A DNA stretch of 64,000 bases from Pleodorina starrii (lineage: Eukaryota > Chlorophyta > Chlorophyceae > Chlamydomonadales > Volvocaceae): the NCBI GenBank assembly GCA_030267565.1, contig BRXU01000018.1, positions 496,001-560,000 on the forward strand. Reading direction: 5' to 3'. The translations under genes and the position numbers were made by a program. The notes below the pieces were generated by a model, which saw only the letters and a program-made list of their open reading frames with translations, was not told the DNA's origin and ran no database searches. Below, in pieces: positions 33,601-42,763 of the stretch (position 1 is the first letter of the stretch; each line of letters begins with the position of its first letter).

Positions 33601-35326
33601 CAGTACGTTCCCATTCAACCTGGTAGTACGTTCGGTGTGTGTGTTGGGTAGCCGAGTCGGTTGTGCGTTGTCGCTTGGGGTTCGGAGCGCTGACGGCGAC
33701 CCGTTTCCGGATTTCCGCCTTGATACATGCTACCCTCTCTTGGTCCCCGAAGAGAAGCTGTGTGATGCTAAGGCCATGCTGGGTTGGTGTCCCCGCAGGC
33801 CACGCCGTCTCCCCATGGAGCATGTGGAGTAGCCGTTCGGCGGAGCCTACTTGGGACGTGAGGCCCCGGTGGAGCGGGTGGCGCAGGATTCGTTCGCAGT
33901 GCTGAAGGGTAAGTGGGGTTTGCCGGGGGTCCCACCCAATGGCCTCGGCATCTGTGATACCGTCGACTGGTTTCAGGTTCTGCCGGAGGAGGTATGCTTT
34001 GAGCAGCTCACTATCGGTCTTTCGCTGTGGCTGGTGGCGCCTGGCGGCTGGCCGGGCGGCCGGGCGTCGTGACTCGAGGGTTGTTGCGGTGCCGGACGAC
34101 GCTGCCGCGGTTTGGGTTGCCGTCGCCACACGAGGGGTTGTTGGGCCTGGGCGAGGGGGTGGGTTTTCAGCTGGGGCGGCCGGAACGGTGTCGGCCGGGT
34201 CGCGGGGTTTGGCCAGTACGTACTTCCTTAGGGTTCCGTGGGGGATGGGGGTGGGTCTTGTCGCTTCCATCGCAAGATCGGTTAGATGTGGGCCGTCCGG
34301 GAGGAGTCGTAGTTCGGGGGGCAAGGGTGCTACACCTCTGTGGCGCGGCGCCCGGGCGCGAACACTGGGGTCAGCATTCAAGGCGAGGCTGAGCTGGTTT
34401 AGGGCTATCTGATGGCGTGGGCCCACCTTCCTGCCACCGATGCGTTGCAGCTGGTCGGTGGTGATGAGGTGCGCTCCCGTGTTTTTGTCTTTCAGGGCCC
34501 TGAGGTCCAGGCCAAGTTCCAGCAGGGGCTGTATGCATCGGAAGAGGAGCGCGAGATCCTTGGGCTCGGCCGTCGGGTTGTGCGCCCCGATCAGGTGAAT
34601 GAGGCTGCCTGCTGCCGGCTCATAGGTGCTGCCTTTGTCCGTGAGTTCGATACCGGCTTCATGCACGAGAGCAAGTTGTTTGAGTGTGGTATAGTGCCGG
34701 CATTCGCGTTTGAATCTGTGCACTGGTATTGTGCCCATGTACCGGCTCTGCAGGTGCAGGAGGGCTCGGGTTACTGCCCCAAGGCGTCCCTTGTCGTTGA
34801 GGGACAGGACGAGCGTCTTCGCCGCTCTGACCGCATAAAGGGTACGTAGGGTGCCCACCCCCAGACCTAGTCGCGATATGGGACCGAGGATGGCGCGGGT
34901 TGGGAAGCCCATTTTTAGTCCGTAGCTGCGTTTGGCTATGCCGGCGATTTGGGCGTCGAGGCTGGCGATGTCGTGCGGGGTGTACGCCATAGTGGGCAGG
35001 CTGTACGCCACAAAGGGGTGAATGAGGGTTTTGATCATGTTTATGCGTTGATCTGGGGTCGCGAGAGAGTTTTGTATGCTTTGCCCCCGTCGGTCGATTT
35101 CGGCGCGAGTGTAGGCCACCTGTGTCGTCCAATCCAGGGTAGGGGTGATGTGTACGCCGAGGTATTTGTACGATCCTGTTGGGGGTTCGTACGGGATGGG
35201 TACGCCATCGATCCGAATTTGGTTTTTCAGGAGACGTTCTACGACGGCCCTGTATTTTTGCGTACCGGGGCCCCGACTCAGATCAGTATCGGAACGCGCG
35301 CGGCCGTGCAGAATGCCCTGCAGTTG
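30665..35326 (-). CDS. LINE polyprotein, C-terminal part: RT thumb, RNase H, zinc knuckle, RLE endonuclease
   Basis: This is the same reading frame as the upstream part (35327-39124), separated from it only by a TGA at 35329-35327. The first in-frame ATG is at 35119, inside the RT thumb, so it is not a natural start. After the thumb comes a long linker of unknown role. RNase H shows DAIYTDGS, WTDSAAS and KVKAHTGVTYNEKADKA. A CPLC...HILGGC knuckle follows, then the restriction-like endonuclease with RPDILLIPD and VEVGYTADT plus downstream lysines. These activities remove RNA from the hybrid and nick the target during target-primed reverse transcription. Whether this half is expressed from the present copy depends on readthrough of the TGA. 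Confidence 0.85.
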   Translation of the reverse strand, partial: QLQGILHGRARSDTDLSRGPGTQKYRAVVERLLKNQIRIDGVPIPYEPPTGSYKYLGVHITPTLDWTTQVAYTRAEIDRRGQSIQNSLATPDQRINMIKTLIHPFVAYSLPTMAYTPHDIASLDAQIAGIAKRSYGLKMGFPTRAILGPISRLGLGVGTLRTLYAVRAAKTLVLSLNDKGRLGAVTRALLHLQSRYMGTIPVHRFKRECRHYTTLKQLALVHEAGIELTDKGSTYEPAAGSLIHLIGAHNPTAEPKDLALLFRCIQPLLELGLDLRALKDKNTGAHLITTDQLQRIGGRKVGPRHQIALNQLSLALNADPSVRARAPRHRGVAPLPPELRLLPDGPHLTDLAMEATRPTPIPHGTLRKYVLAKPRDPADTVPAAPAENPPPRPGPTTPRVATATQTAAASSGTATTLESRRPAARPAARRHQPQRKTDSELLKAYLLRQNLKPVDGITDAEAIGWDPRQTPLTLQHCERILRHPLHRGLTSQVGSAERLLHMLHGETAWPAGTPTQHGLSITQLLFGDQERVACIKAEIRKRVAVSAPNPKRQRTTDSATQHTHRTYYQVEWERTVITKGAIALYTENGYHPKAVHRYETPTAPTHPKMIVEVEWAPTEDEESRLASQDNWTELLNAFRHRRAVEAEQDPGRMENARDHHLTEWQQQGRWETECLNVTRGQRLLRQFVEINVHPGNPDRDIHPPGRYTVQIGNRNGTHRHVPWDGSGDIPDGLQAIGMAFVYDPQGRCVGQVSASRLRSLWLRYSDAQQKRPEDHAQIAAAGGFAEDVARLLLRYRDGGGTKAHPIREAHERRISERLMKRLMTALGAATERFASPLNVADSTAIYYSRYPEDQLFGANHDAYSQPCTGVSVAHPEPKPDEGHHALRWALGWADATRSTDNPTATLLLLPTSQTAPYTRYLTHPLVTMIGTIDAFSGTGDLYSEVSVDAPKPYPNGLTLLLVSNESGRAYGTSLRRALAMTAARHVATGPALSWKPPQWVRKRLRSMTEKPPAAAAPSRTCDNLSTEEGSAAFLAFPAKYALRYNAQDAIYTDGSVQKIKDGDEERHLLGAAAVDALTNTTLHINVNAGHQGCQTITRCELSAIHQGLQMRRGTLHDEAHLTIWTDSAASLHLIKKMINNPHKLQLSKHKALLEEIVLILKRRAACNLKTSLLKVKAHTGVTYNEKADKAAVRAARGLSKLDPDALSATETSDNNPRSQHWWLRKMAGPEKNAGHYANDLNRGIESLVSPETHSGYTNETDYMKYVANTLPDLDISTSTRTLQRKAGRHKHVKRCFDYLYGQLWSAKLARRFKKPVAPGRPASSGHCPLCNQLDSGAHILGGCLHPRMRALYIQRHNKAVQNITSTLARGSNGGCYIVMDAGPADTRPDCVAGTRLPKWLLPSIEDEKRLKLRPDILLIPDIPLHETQAQGYKGPQYPSQHTVHIVEVGYTADTNHTQKQHDKAVQHAELAKLLMEAGWKVRYTTQEAISLGFAGTIRKDLRPLLHTLGTGSKEARACCNDLHDHAVRTLNTIVITRRQMERNPHAEPTPAGT

Positions 35327-38300
35327 TCACTTGCCTACGTTGACCTTGAGTGCTCCCCAGCGGGCGTAGCGCTCTATTTTTGTGCTCTGTGTGCGCATGT
35401 CAGACACGGTGTTCGTGAGGATCACTAGGTCGTCCGCAAAGGCCCCCGAGCTAAAGTGGTGTCGGTCATTTTCGTCCGCTTGGAGGCAGCCGTAGCGGTA
35501 TCCTCGGCCTCCGCTGTGTAGCCATCTTAGGAGTGGCTCCATGTAAATGATGAACAGTACGGGTGATAGTGTATCGCCCTGAATTGTGCCGCGTTCGATT
35601 GCAATCTCCGCGGTGCAGCCATGTTCGGTGCGTATGCGTGTGGTGGCGCGCGAGTACAGGTTCGCGACCACCGCGATGAGGTCCTCCGGATATCCTAGGT
35701 CGTACATGATCATAAGTAATTTGTCGTGATCGATGGTGTTAAATGCCGATGTGAAATCGATATATAGTAAGTAGAGGTCACGGCTGGTTAGGCCGGCGTC
35801 CTCGATGGCGTGTAGTACGTTTTGGATCTGCCGCTCCGTGTTACGCTGTCGGAGGTACCCTTCCTGGGCTTCCGTGAAGATGTGCGCTTGTTCACTAAAG
35901 GTGACGATATTAAACGTAATGTGGCTGGTGTATAGTTTGTAGAGTGTGTTTGCCAGGGCGATGGGGCGTTTGTTCTTGATGAGGAGTGGGTCGCCCTTTT
36001 TGGGAATGAGTACCGTGTCTGATTGCGTCCAGTGCGGGGGGATTTCGGCCTTGACCCACATGACTGTGATCAGGTGGTGGATTGCGGTTTGGAGGTCGGT
36101 GGGGAGTGTCTGTAGCAGCTCGTTGGGTATGCCGTCTGGCCCGGGGGCTTTGTTGCGGGCGAGATGGTCTAAGCATGCGCGGAAGTTACATGGGTTTAAT
36201 ATGCCAGGGAGGAGGGACGGGGGTGCGCTTTCCCATTGGGCTAAACCACGTCGTAGAGGGTCCGGCGCTCCCGGCGTCTCCCAGGGGTAGTTCCGCGGGG
36301 CTTCGCTCGGGAGGTATTTGCCAGTGCGGGGTCCGGAGATGGGCCGGGCCAGGAGCGCGAAGTGCATGTGGAGTGCGTCGAGGATGCCGTCCGAAGTTGT
36401 GCACAAATGCCCATCGGCGGGGTGGCGAATGGCCGTTATGCCGCGTGGCTGATCGTCGGGCTCGAGAATTTGTTTGTGTGCGTGTTTCGGTTTCTTGGCT
36501 AGGAGGCTCTGAAATTGTTTCCTGGCTTTGCTCGCATGTAATTTACGGGTTTCCGTAGTCAACTTCTTAATTTCCCCTCCCTTTGTTCTTATTGCGGCAC
36601 GCAGGGCGCGGGTCTCTGGTGTTTCTTGGAGCTCCGGGTTTTCGCGCGCGTGGGCTGTCGTACCCTCAGGTGGGTTGGGGTTTGCAGGGGTGGTCGGCGG
36701 GGTGGGTCGGGTGGGGGGTTGTAGGGTCTCTGCGTCGGTGTTTTCCGCGTGCGGGGCGCCGGGTGCCGGGTGGGATGGGGTGTCCGGCCGTGGCGCGCGT
36801 AGTATGCGGGTGAGTTCGCATTTCAGCGCCTTGTGTTCGCCGTACAGACGGGTGATTCGCTTGCCGGTGCCTCTTCGTGCGTGCAGGCGCCCCGTGCGGG
36901 GGGGCTTGAGCTGGCAGTGGCTTTCAAGGATCCCGAGGCACCGCAGCAGTAGTGATCCGAGCTCGTGGCTGAGGGTGTCGACGTTCGTTGTTTGGACGGC
37001 TTCGTGATCGCGCAGGTGGGTCAGGATCTGCCTTGCGTCCTCTTTGCTCGCCGCACGCTCCAGTCGCGCGGATGCTGCCGATATGGTTTCGTGTGCGGGT
37101 CTGAGTGCGGCTAACAGGTGAGTGACGGCCTCTGTGAGCGTCGCCTCCATCTCCATGCGTGCTTTGGTTTTGCTCTCTTTTTGTACGGGTAGTTGGATCC
37201 GGCTCCAGGAGCTTGGGGTAAGGTCTGGGGGGGGTTGGGCAGCGGGGGCGGGCAGGAGCCTGATGCCTGCTAGGGGTAGGAGGGTGCAGAGCGGTTTGTG
37301 GTCAAAGTTCCCACCACACTCATAGACTTGTTCGTACGCTTTCCCTTCCATTGCCGCAGCGTCGCTGGTCTGAGCGGCGAGGAGGACATCGTCGATGCGG
37401 CTGTGGTGGGTATCGTGTCCCTGCTGTGTTTGTGTGTATGTGTACTCACGTCGCGCCGTGTCTACCGGTTTTAGGCCTGTTTCTTCTGAGAAGCGTCGGT
37501 GCGCACGGTCTGTCGCATTGCAGGTGCCCGTAGACCGGTCGCTCAGTTTGAGTGTTGCATTCCAGTCGCCCGCCATCACAAGGTGTTCGCCCTTAGCACT
37601 GGCTTGCAGCGCGGCCGCCCGTCCGTAATCGTATATTTTCTGCCTGGCGGCGGGGTCGGCCGGGCAGTATACCCCTATGACATGTAGAGCCGTACTGCCC
37701 GGGGGCGCGATGCGCACATGTCCTATGTACCCACTGAGCTCCGGGGGCACAGGTTCTGCCGATGCGCTGCCTTGGCGATTGAAGCGGTCTGCCACGCCGA
37801 TCATCACTCCTGCCTGCCGTATAGTGGGGTTACTGTCGTGCGGGTGGTTACTCATGTATGTCTGGTAGGGTTTCAGGGTGTGCTTCACCCCGGCGATGGC
37901 TCGCCGGTGATGGGCGCTCAGTTTGGTTTCCGTTAGCACCATTACGTCTGGTTTGTGTTCGTCTAACAGGTGTTTTATTCCCTCGCGGTGCCCCTGCAGG
38001 CCGCGGGTATTCATCGTGAGGATCTTGAGGTGGCCGGGCCGTGGGTCTCCTGGCGCGGGGACGGGTGGCACTGGCACGGTCCTCTGGGGAGTTTCAGCAG
38101 GTGCGGCAGGGGCCTCCGTCCTGGGTTTCTTGGGTAGCACGTATTTTGTCATGTGCTGTTGCTGGGGTCCTGATTTCGGTTTGGGGCGGGGTTGCGGCAT
38201 GGGGGGGTTGTCTGCGTGGCGCTTGCGCTGTTGTGTACGTGGGGCGGTTGGTTCGGCGGGCGTGTGCGTGGTGTGTGTTGGCTCGGGGGCCGGGTTGGGA

Positions 38301-39124
38301 GGGGTATGTGCGGGTCCCCGAGCTGCCTCTGCTGCATCCGGCGTTTCGTCCGCCCGTTGGTTCCGTCCCGGTCGGATGGGGAGTCCCAGCATACGACGGA
38401 GGTGGTATGTGATGGTATGGGTTGCTGGCGTCGTTCCCGTCTGACCTCTGGTCCGTTTCCTGCTTCTACTTGCAGGTGCCGCTGCTTGTGGCCCGGGGTT
38501 GCGGTTTGCGGCTCCGTCCGCGTTGGAGCGGCGCGCCGATGTGGTGCCCGCGTCTGCTGGGCGGGCTCCCTGGAGGTCTGGCTGCGTTTCACGCGGGTGG
38601 AGCTCGACGTTGTGAGCGTCCGGCAATGGCTGCGCTGCGCCCGTCCCGGGTTCCGCAGGATCTATTTCCATGGGACTTTCAGCGGCTGTGGTTGCAGGGT
38701 TATCACCGGGGTTCTCATGCTGGGCAGCGCTTAGCTCGGCGGCGTTCAGATCCTCATGCGCAGGGGTCGGGGGTAGGGGGTGTTCGAGTTGTGATGGGGG
38801 GGTTTGCGTACGTCCTTCGGTTCCCGTGAGGTCTGTCTCGTCGATCTCCATCGGTGTGGGGTGGATGTCGGCTGCATCGTACCTGGTTGCCGCGCATGCT
38901 GCGTTTTGCCGGTGGTCCGACTCATCCAGTGCCATCGGTGTGGGGCTGGGGTCAGTGAGATCGAGGATGGGGGGGCTGTGGGTAGCTGAGCGGTCTGCGT
39001 GCGACCTTCCATTGTGTGCCACTCTTCCGGCCCCGGGATGTGGCGGAAATCCAGCATCATCTGATTGATGGTCAAAATGTCTACCGACGCCAGGTAATGA
39101 ACGTGGCCTGTTAGCCGTGCCCAC
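35327..39124 (-). CDS. LINE polyprotein, N-terminal part: APE endonuclease and reverse transcriptase
   Basis: 1,265 codons from an ATG at 39124 to the TGA at 35327. The first third is Pro/Thr/Ala-rich with a repeated TPMALDE/TPMEIDE motif. The APE (EEP-fold) domain shows LKILTMNTRG, VLTETKL, GDWNAT, SRIDDVLL and FDHKPL, so its catalytic residues are present. The reverse transcriptase shows KAPGPDGIPNELL, DTVLIPKKGD, YIDFTSAFNTIDHD, IQGDTLSPVLF and FADD, also complete. The frame overlaps the preceding frame by 379 bases in the -1 relation; the true join appears to be at a C7 run (38971-38977). The stop lies in the RT thumb and the frame continues intact beyond it. Confidence 0.9.
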   Translation of the reverse strand: MGTANRPRSLPGVGRHFDHQSDDAGFPPHPGAGRVAHNGRSHADRSATHSPPILDLTDPSPTPMALDESDHRQNAACAATRYDAADIHPTPMEIDETDLTGTEGRTQTPPSQLEHPLPPTPAHEDLNAAELSAAQHENPGDNPATTAAESPMEIDPAEPGTGAAQPLPDAHNVELHPRETQPDLQGARPADAGTTSARRSNADGAANRNPGPQAAAPASRSRKRTRGQTGTTPATHTITYHLRRMLGLPIRPGRNQRADETPDAAEAARGPAHTPPNPAPEPTHTTHTPAEPTAPRTQQRKRHADNPPMPQPRPKPKSGPQQQHMTKYVLPKKPRTEAPAAPAETPQRTVPVPPVPAPGDPRPGHLKILTMNTRGLQGHREGIKHLLDEHKPDVMVLTETKLSAHHRRAIAGVKHTLKPYQTYMSNHPHDSNPTIRQAGVMIGVADRFNRQGSASAEPVPPELSGYIGHVRIAPPGSTALHVIGVYCPADPAARQKIYDYGRAAALQASAKGEHLVMAGDWNATLKLSDRSTGTCNATDRAHRRFSEETGLKPVDTARREYTYTQTQQGHDTHHSRIDDVLLAAQTSDAAAMEGKAYEQVYECGGNFDHKPLCTLLPLAGIRLLPAPAAQPPPDLTPSSWSRIQLPVQKESKTKARMEMEATLTEAVTHLLAALRPAHETISAASARLERAASKEDARQILTHLRDHEAVQTTNVDTLSHELGSLLLRCLGILESHCQLKPPRTGRLHARRGTGKRITRLYGEHKALKCELTRILRAPRPDTPSHPAPGAPHAENTDAETLQPPTRPTPPTTPANPNPPEGTTAHARENPELQETPETRALRAAIRTKGGEIKKLTTETRKLHASKARKQFQSLLAKKPKHAHKQILEPDDQPRGITAIRHPADGHLCTTSDGILDALHMHFALLARPISGPRTGKYLPSEAPRNYPWETPGAPDPLRRGLAQWESAPPSLLPGILNPCNFRACLDHLARNKAPGPDGIPNELLQTLPTDLQTAIHHLITVMWVKAEIPPHWTQSDTVLIPKKGDPLLIKNKRPIALANTLYKLYTSHITFNIVTFSEQAHIFTEAQEGYLRQRNTERQIQNVLHAIEDAGLTSRDLYLLYIDFTSAFNTIDHDKLLMIMYDLGYPEDLIAVVANLYSRATTRIRTEHGCTAEIAIERGTIQGDTLSPVLFIIYMEPLLRWLHSGGRGYRYGCLQADENDRHHFSSGAFADDLVILTNTVSDMRTQSTKIERYARWGALKVNVGK

Positions 39125-41178
39125 TGGCTGTTGTCCATGGGCGTTTGACTTCGCCCAACCGCCTCAGCTGAGTCAATGCGGAACCAGTTGTCCCCGGCGC
39201 GCTTAACCGCTATGGCGTGGGCTGGCCCTTGCAGTACGAATCCAAGTGAGAGGGCCGTACTGCCGTTGGGTGTGTGTGCCGCAATTCCGGCTAGAATGGT
39301 TTCACGACTGCTTCCGGGTGGGATGGTGTAGCCGCAGGAGACGGATGCGAGGTAGGGGCATGTTCCGCCCTGCAGATTGACGCAGTGGCGTAGGTAGTGG
39401 TTCACCAGCATGACACTGAAGTTTCCGGTATATCGGTTAAATGCATGGCTCCAGAGTTTGGCAGTGCCAGTTTCTCGTGGGTTGCGTCTGGCTAGTTCGT
39501 TGAGCCGGAGCTGTACGGCATTGCAGTACTGCAGTACGGTCGGTGGCTCAAGGACCCGGCGGCCCATGAGGTTGTTGATGGCGTGTATTTGACAGAATTG
39601 TGCTACCTGCGGCTCGTGATATGTGGGTGGGGCGGTGTTCGCGGGTGGGGGCCAGAGCACAGTCAGGCGGTGCAGTCGAGCTTGCTGGGTGTGCGGTTCC
39701 TGAGTCCTCTGGGCCCTGTTTGTGGGCACGGGTGATCCGATCATGTGGGTCAGATGTCGTGGTGCAGTCGTGTGGTTAAGCTCGCGGCTTGGTTGTGCGC
39801 GCTGTGTGCGTGCTGGCGTGCCAATGAGGCGCGCGAGGGGGGCTGTCGGGGGTGGGTTATGGTGGCTGCGGGTAGCAGCTCTGACGCGGCAGGGTTGTAA
39901 TGCGCTACTGCTGGTTACAGCTTCATGAGTCGCGACCTTCCCTCCGTCCGCCTGCCTAGTTACGGCCGCGCGGAGTCTTGCAGCCATGGAAGGTAGCCGC
40001 ATCTTCCCCCGAGCACCCTTTTTAGGCGAGCTAGTTTCGCGTGGGCAGTGGCAGTTGGCTGCTTCCACCCTCACTGAACCTCTCCTTTGAGGGTCCCCCT
40101 CCCGTGGTACGGCTTTCCCTTCTGCGTTGCTCTGGGCTGACCTTCTGTTGTCGGCTGCATGCGCTGTAATGTTCGTTGATGTTATTTCGTCAATTCTATC
40201 TGTTATGATGTTGTCCGGAGCGCTTGTATCAGATTCTTGGTTATTTCCTTCGGACATGTCGCCGCGCTGCCCATTCTGCGAGAGCAAGGAGCTGAGGTCG
40301 CATATGCTTTGGAGACGCTGCACATACGTATTATCAGCATGAGACGGGGTCCCGTTGCGGCTGCGCACTCGTATATTCCAAGCCCTCTGAATCCGTGGGC
40401 ATTTTCCGCTACACTTCCTTACGCTGGCCGCCGAGGTGATAATTCGTCCTTTGAGCGTCAGCTCAGATGTTATGGCTGGGGATACGGAGCCAGGGTCTCT
40501 TGAAGGTAGAGGCAAGTATGGTCCCGATGCGCTGTCATTCAGGCTGGCGCGGGGGCTGTCGATTTCCTCCGAGGAATGTAGTAGAGATAGTTTTCCTCTA
40601 TCGTAAGGATACGTCATGCTTGGAGTGCGCGGAGCCATGGGTCTGTGGTTGGTCCGAGTCGAGAGCCGAGTCCGGAGAGGACCGCGTCGTTGTATCAATT
40701 GCTCAATGCCAAGGCCCGAGGCTCTGAGCTTCCGGTCCGGATTTGGCGCCGCACCCTTCCCAGTGCGAGAGCGAGCTCTCTTGCATCGGGTTGAGTTAAC
40801 GGGCCCACCTCCAGTGGACAGCCAGGCTCGCCGCAATGGATTGCAAGCGTTGTGAGGAGTCTGGAGCAAGAATGAGGCCGCAGAGTTGTCGTGATCACAG
40901 AGCTCCCCGGCCTCATGGGAAAGGGCCGGGTCGTCTGCGCTCACAGCAGAAGCGCCGGTCGGTCTACGCTTGGCCAAAGCACGATAACCAAGCCATTGTG
41001 GTCTTTTGCACAGGCCTCCCGGTCCGGCAGCAGCGCAGGTCCCCTGTTCCGCGCCATTGACGCGTTTGTAGCACAGGGGGTTGACCGGCCGCACGCCGGG
41101 GGGCAAGCTGGCTCTCAGACCACCGCATTGGTTGTGTAGTGTAGCAGAGAATGGTTGGAGAGAAGCTGGAGTCTGCAC
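38746..41178 (-). CDS. LINE first open frame with Josephin-like cysteine protease
   Basis: An open frame of 810 codons. The real start may be the later ATG near 40257, because the first 300 residues look like 5' UTR. The middle is Arg/Pro/Ser-rich and disordered. Near the C-terminus, AQFCQIHAINNLMG carries the Q-x2-C-x2-H-x2-NN pattern of Josephin (ataxin-3 type) nucleophile helices, and HAIAVKRAGDNWFRIDS supplies the catalytic His and acidic/Asn partner. A cysteine protease is known in the Dualen family; its role (polyprotein processing or deubiquitination) is not established here. The last 75 residues are probably out of frame: after the C7 run at 38971-38977 the meaningful sequence continues in the frame of the endonuclease polyprotein. 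Confidence 0.75.
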   Translation of the reverse strand: MQTPASLQPFSATLHNQCGGLRASLPPGVRPVNPLCYKRVNGAEQGTCAAAGPGGLCKRPQWLGYRALAKRRPTGASAVSADDPALSHEAGELCDHDNSAASFLLQTPHNACNPLRRAWLSTGGGPVNSTRCKRARSRTGKGAAPNPDRKLRASGLGIEQLIQRRGPLRTRLSTRTNHRPMAPRTPSMTYPYDRGKLSLLHSSEEIDSPRASLNDSASGPYLPLPSRDPGSVSPAITSELTLKGRIITSAASVRKCSGKCPRIQRAWNIRVRSRNGTPSHADNTYVQRLQSICDLSSLLSQNGQRGDMSEGNNQESDTSAPDNIITDRIDEITSTNITAHAADNRRSAQSNAEGKAVPREGDPQRRGSVRVEAANCHCPRETSSPKKGARGKMRLPSMAARLRAAVTRQADGGKVATHEAVTSSSALQPCRVRAATRSHHNPPPTAPLARLIGTPARTQRAQPSRELNHTTAPRHLTHMIGSPVPTNRAQRTQEPHTQQARLHRLTVLWPPPANTAPPTYHEPQVAQFCQIHAINNLMGRRVLEPPTVLQYCNAVQLRLNELARRNPRETGTAKLWSHAFNRYTGNFSVMLVNHYLRHCVNLQGGTCPYLASVSCGYTIPPGSSRETILAGIAAHTPNGSTALSLGFVLQGPAHAIAVKRAGDNWFRIDSAEAVGRSQTPMDNSQWARLTGHVHYLASVDILTINQMMLDFRHIPGPEEWHTMEGRTQTAQLPTAPPSSISLTPAPHRWHWMSRTTGKTQHARQPGTMQPTSTPHRWRSTRQTSREPKDVRKPPHHNSNTPYPRPLRMRI

Positions 41179-41236
41179 CCTACTTGTCGCGACTAATGGT
41201 CTTGCTGTCCGAAGCGCTAGTGCTGCAGCGGCAGCC

Positions 41237-41249
41237 GCTAGCCCTTGAA
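41237..41249 (+). repeat. 13-bp target-site duplication, right copy
   Basis: GCTAGCCCTTGAA, identical to 30516-30528, abutting the 5' end of the LINE. Confidence 0.85.
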
Positions 41250-42763
41250 ACTCATTCAGTTATTAGGAAGTAAGAATACTTTTAGTGGGAGGGCGGACGG
41301 GTGGTGGCTAGCTGGCTACACACACACACGCACGCAGACGACGGATCGCGCGGCCGATGGAGCGAGCGAGCAGCAGTCCACCGGCGGAGCAGTTCACACA
41401 GCGCGCATTGGTGGCGGCTGGCTGGAAATCTCACCAGGTTATAAAGCCCTTTGCAAACGAACGCATACGGGTATCGGTACAGACGAATATGCTCTGATGA
41501 CGACCCTCGCTCGACGACACATGGAAGTTCAGGCACCAGGCCATGCATATTTTCGATGCAGTATCACGCAACAACTAACTGACCTCCCCATCACGGACCT
41601 CCCGAATACGTACTCCAATTAACCCCCCACCCCACCCCACCCAGCACCCACCCACCCAAAACCTGGGAAAGGGTGCGTATGGTACTAGCATGCATGCGCG
41701 CCGCACGACGGAGACGGTCCCAAAATCATGTAAATACATTCGTATGCCATCCAGGCGCACATGCCCAGCAGCAGCAGCAGCAGCAGCAGCAGCTTTATAG
41801 ACAGCATTTTGCTGCACATCACATCTACAGCATCATCATCATCATGTTCGTCATCATTATCATTATCATTATCATCATGTTCATCATCATGTTCATCATA
41901 TACACACGACGGAACGAGGCGGGGACTGCTGCTGCAACCCTCGCCACAGCACAGCACAGCACAGCACAGCGCAGCGGCACCTCGCGCCCTTCGCCCCTCT
42001 TTCTAACGCTATCAGCAAGCGCCTGCGTGTGTGTGTGTTCTCACAAAATGGGGCACTCATCAAGAACAGCTGCCCGACGCGGGCTGGGACCTGGGAGGCC
42101 AGCCGCTCAGCCCCGCCGCCCGCGTGTCGGTCCCTTCCCTCCCTCCACGCATGCTTGATGCACGGGCGCTCTCCGCTCTCCGCACATCCCAGACAGCACA
42201 CTAGTCCCGGCGGCAAGGAGCCGCAGCTTCAGCCTACCTCACACGCACATCCCCAGCAGCTCACACACACAGACAGCACACCGTGCACCCGCAAACTCCA
42301 TCCACCCATCCATTCATCCATTCACCCATCCATACATTCATGCATCCATTCACCCACCATGCACACAGGCATGCACGCACGCAAGCACGCATGCATCAAC
42401 TACTGCGATACGATAGCCATGCACAAATAAACTAATACGATACGATACGACACGATAGGCTGGGAATCTCCTTTTCTGTCCCCTTCTCTTCTCTTCTCTT
42501 CTCTCTTCTCCCCACCTCTCGCCCTCGACCGGCAGGACCACTCCGTTGCCGCCATTCATGTTCGCTGCGACTATTCGTTATATGTTATTTCTGTAACCCC
42601 CAACCGGCAAGACCACCAACCACCAACCCCTGCAGCAGAAGCACCACCACTACCACCACTACCGCTACTACCGCTACTACCACCACCACCACTATCACAG
42701 CGCGCCGCTGCGCCGCGGCATACACACGCAGCAAAGCGCACACCGCCCTACCGCCCTCCGCAC
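41250..42763. other. microsatellite-rich 3' flank of the kinase gene
   Basis: No gene is seen. It holds CA repeats near 41320, a CAG run (41766-41793), CAT/ATT repeats (41830-41900), CATC/CATT repeats (42295-42355), ACGAT repeats near 42435 and ACC/CTACC repeats (42640-42700). Part of it is presumably 3' UTR of the minus-strand kinase gene, but no TGTAA on that strand was found. Confidence 0.55.

Larger units (their letters stand above)
30529..41236 (-). mobile_element. full-length Dualen/RandI-type non-LTR retrotransposon, 10.7 kb
   Basis: The element is bounded by a perfect 13-bp target-site duplication and ends, on its sense (minus) strand, in a short ATT-rich tail (30529-30545). In order it encodes a Josephin-like cysteine protease (about 39600-39160), APE-type endonuclease (about 38030-37280), reverse transcriptase (about 36400-35330), RNase H (about 32190-31740), a Cys/His knuckle (about 31350-31300) and a C-terminal restriction-like endonuclease (about 31095-30920). 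Two endonucleases plus protease and RNase H define the Dualen family known from Chlamydomonas. The frame is broken only by one TGA and one -1 shift, so the insertion is young. It sits between the third pherophorin gene and the kinase gene and interrupts neither. Confidence 0.92.

Noticed and set aside
35327..35329. TGA as a selenocysteine codon
   Set aside because: Selenoproteins exist in these algae, but a LINE RT thumb is not a known selenoprotein site and no SECIS-like structure was identified; nonsense mutation or readthrough is simpler.
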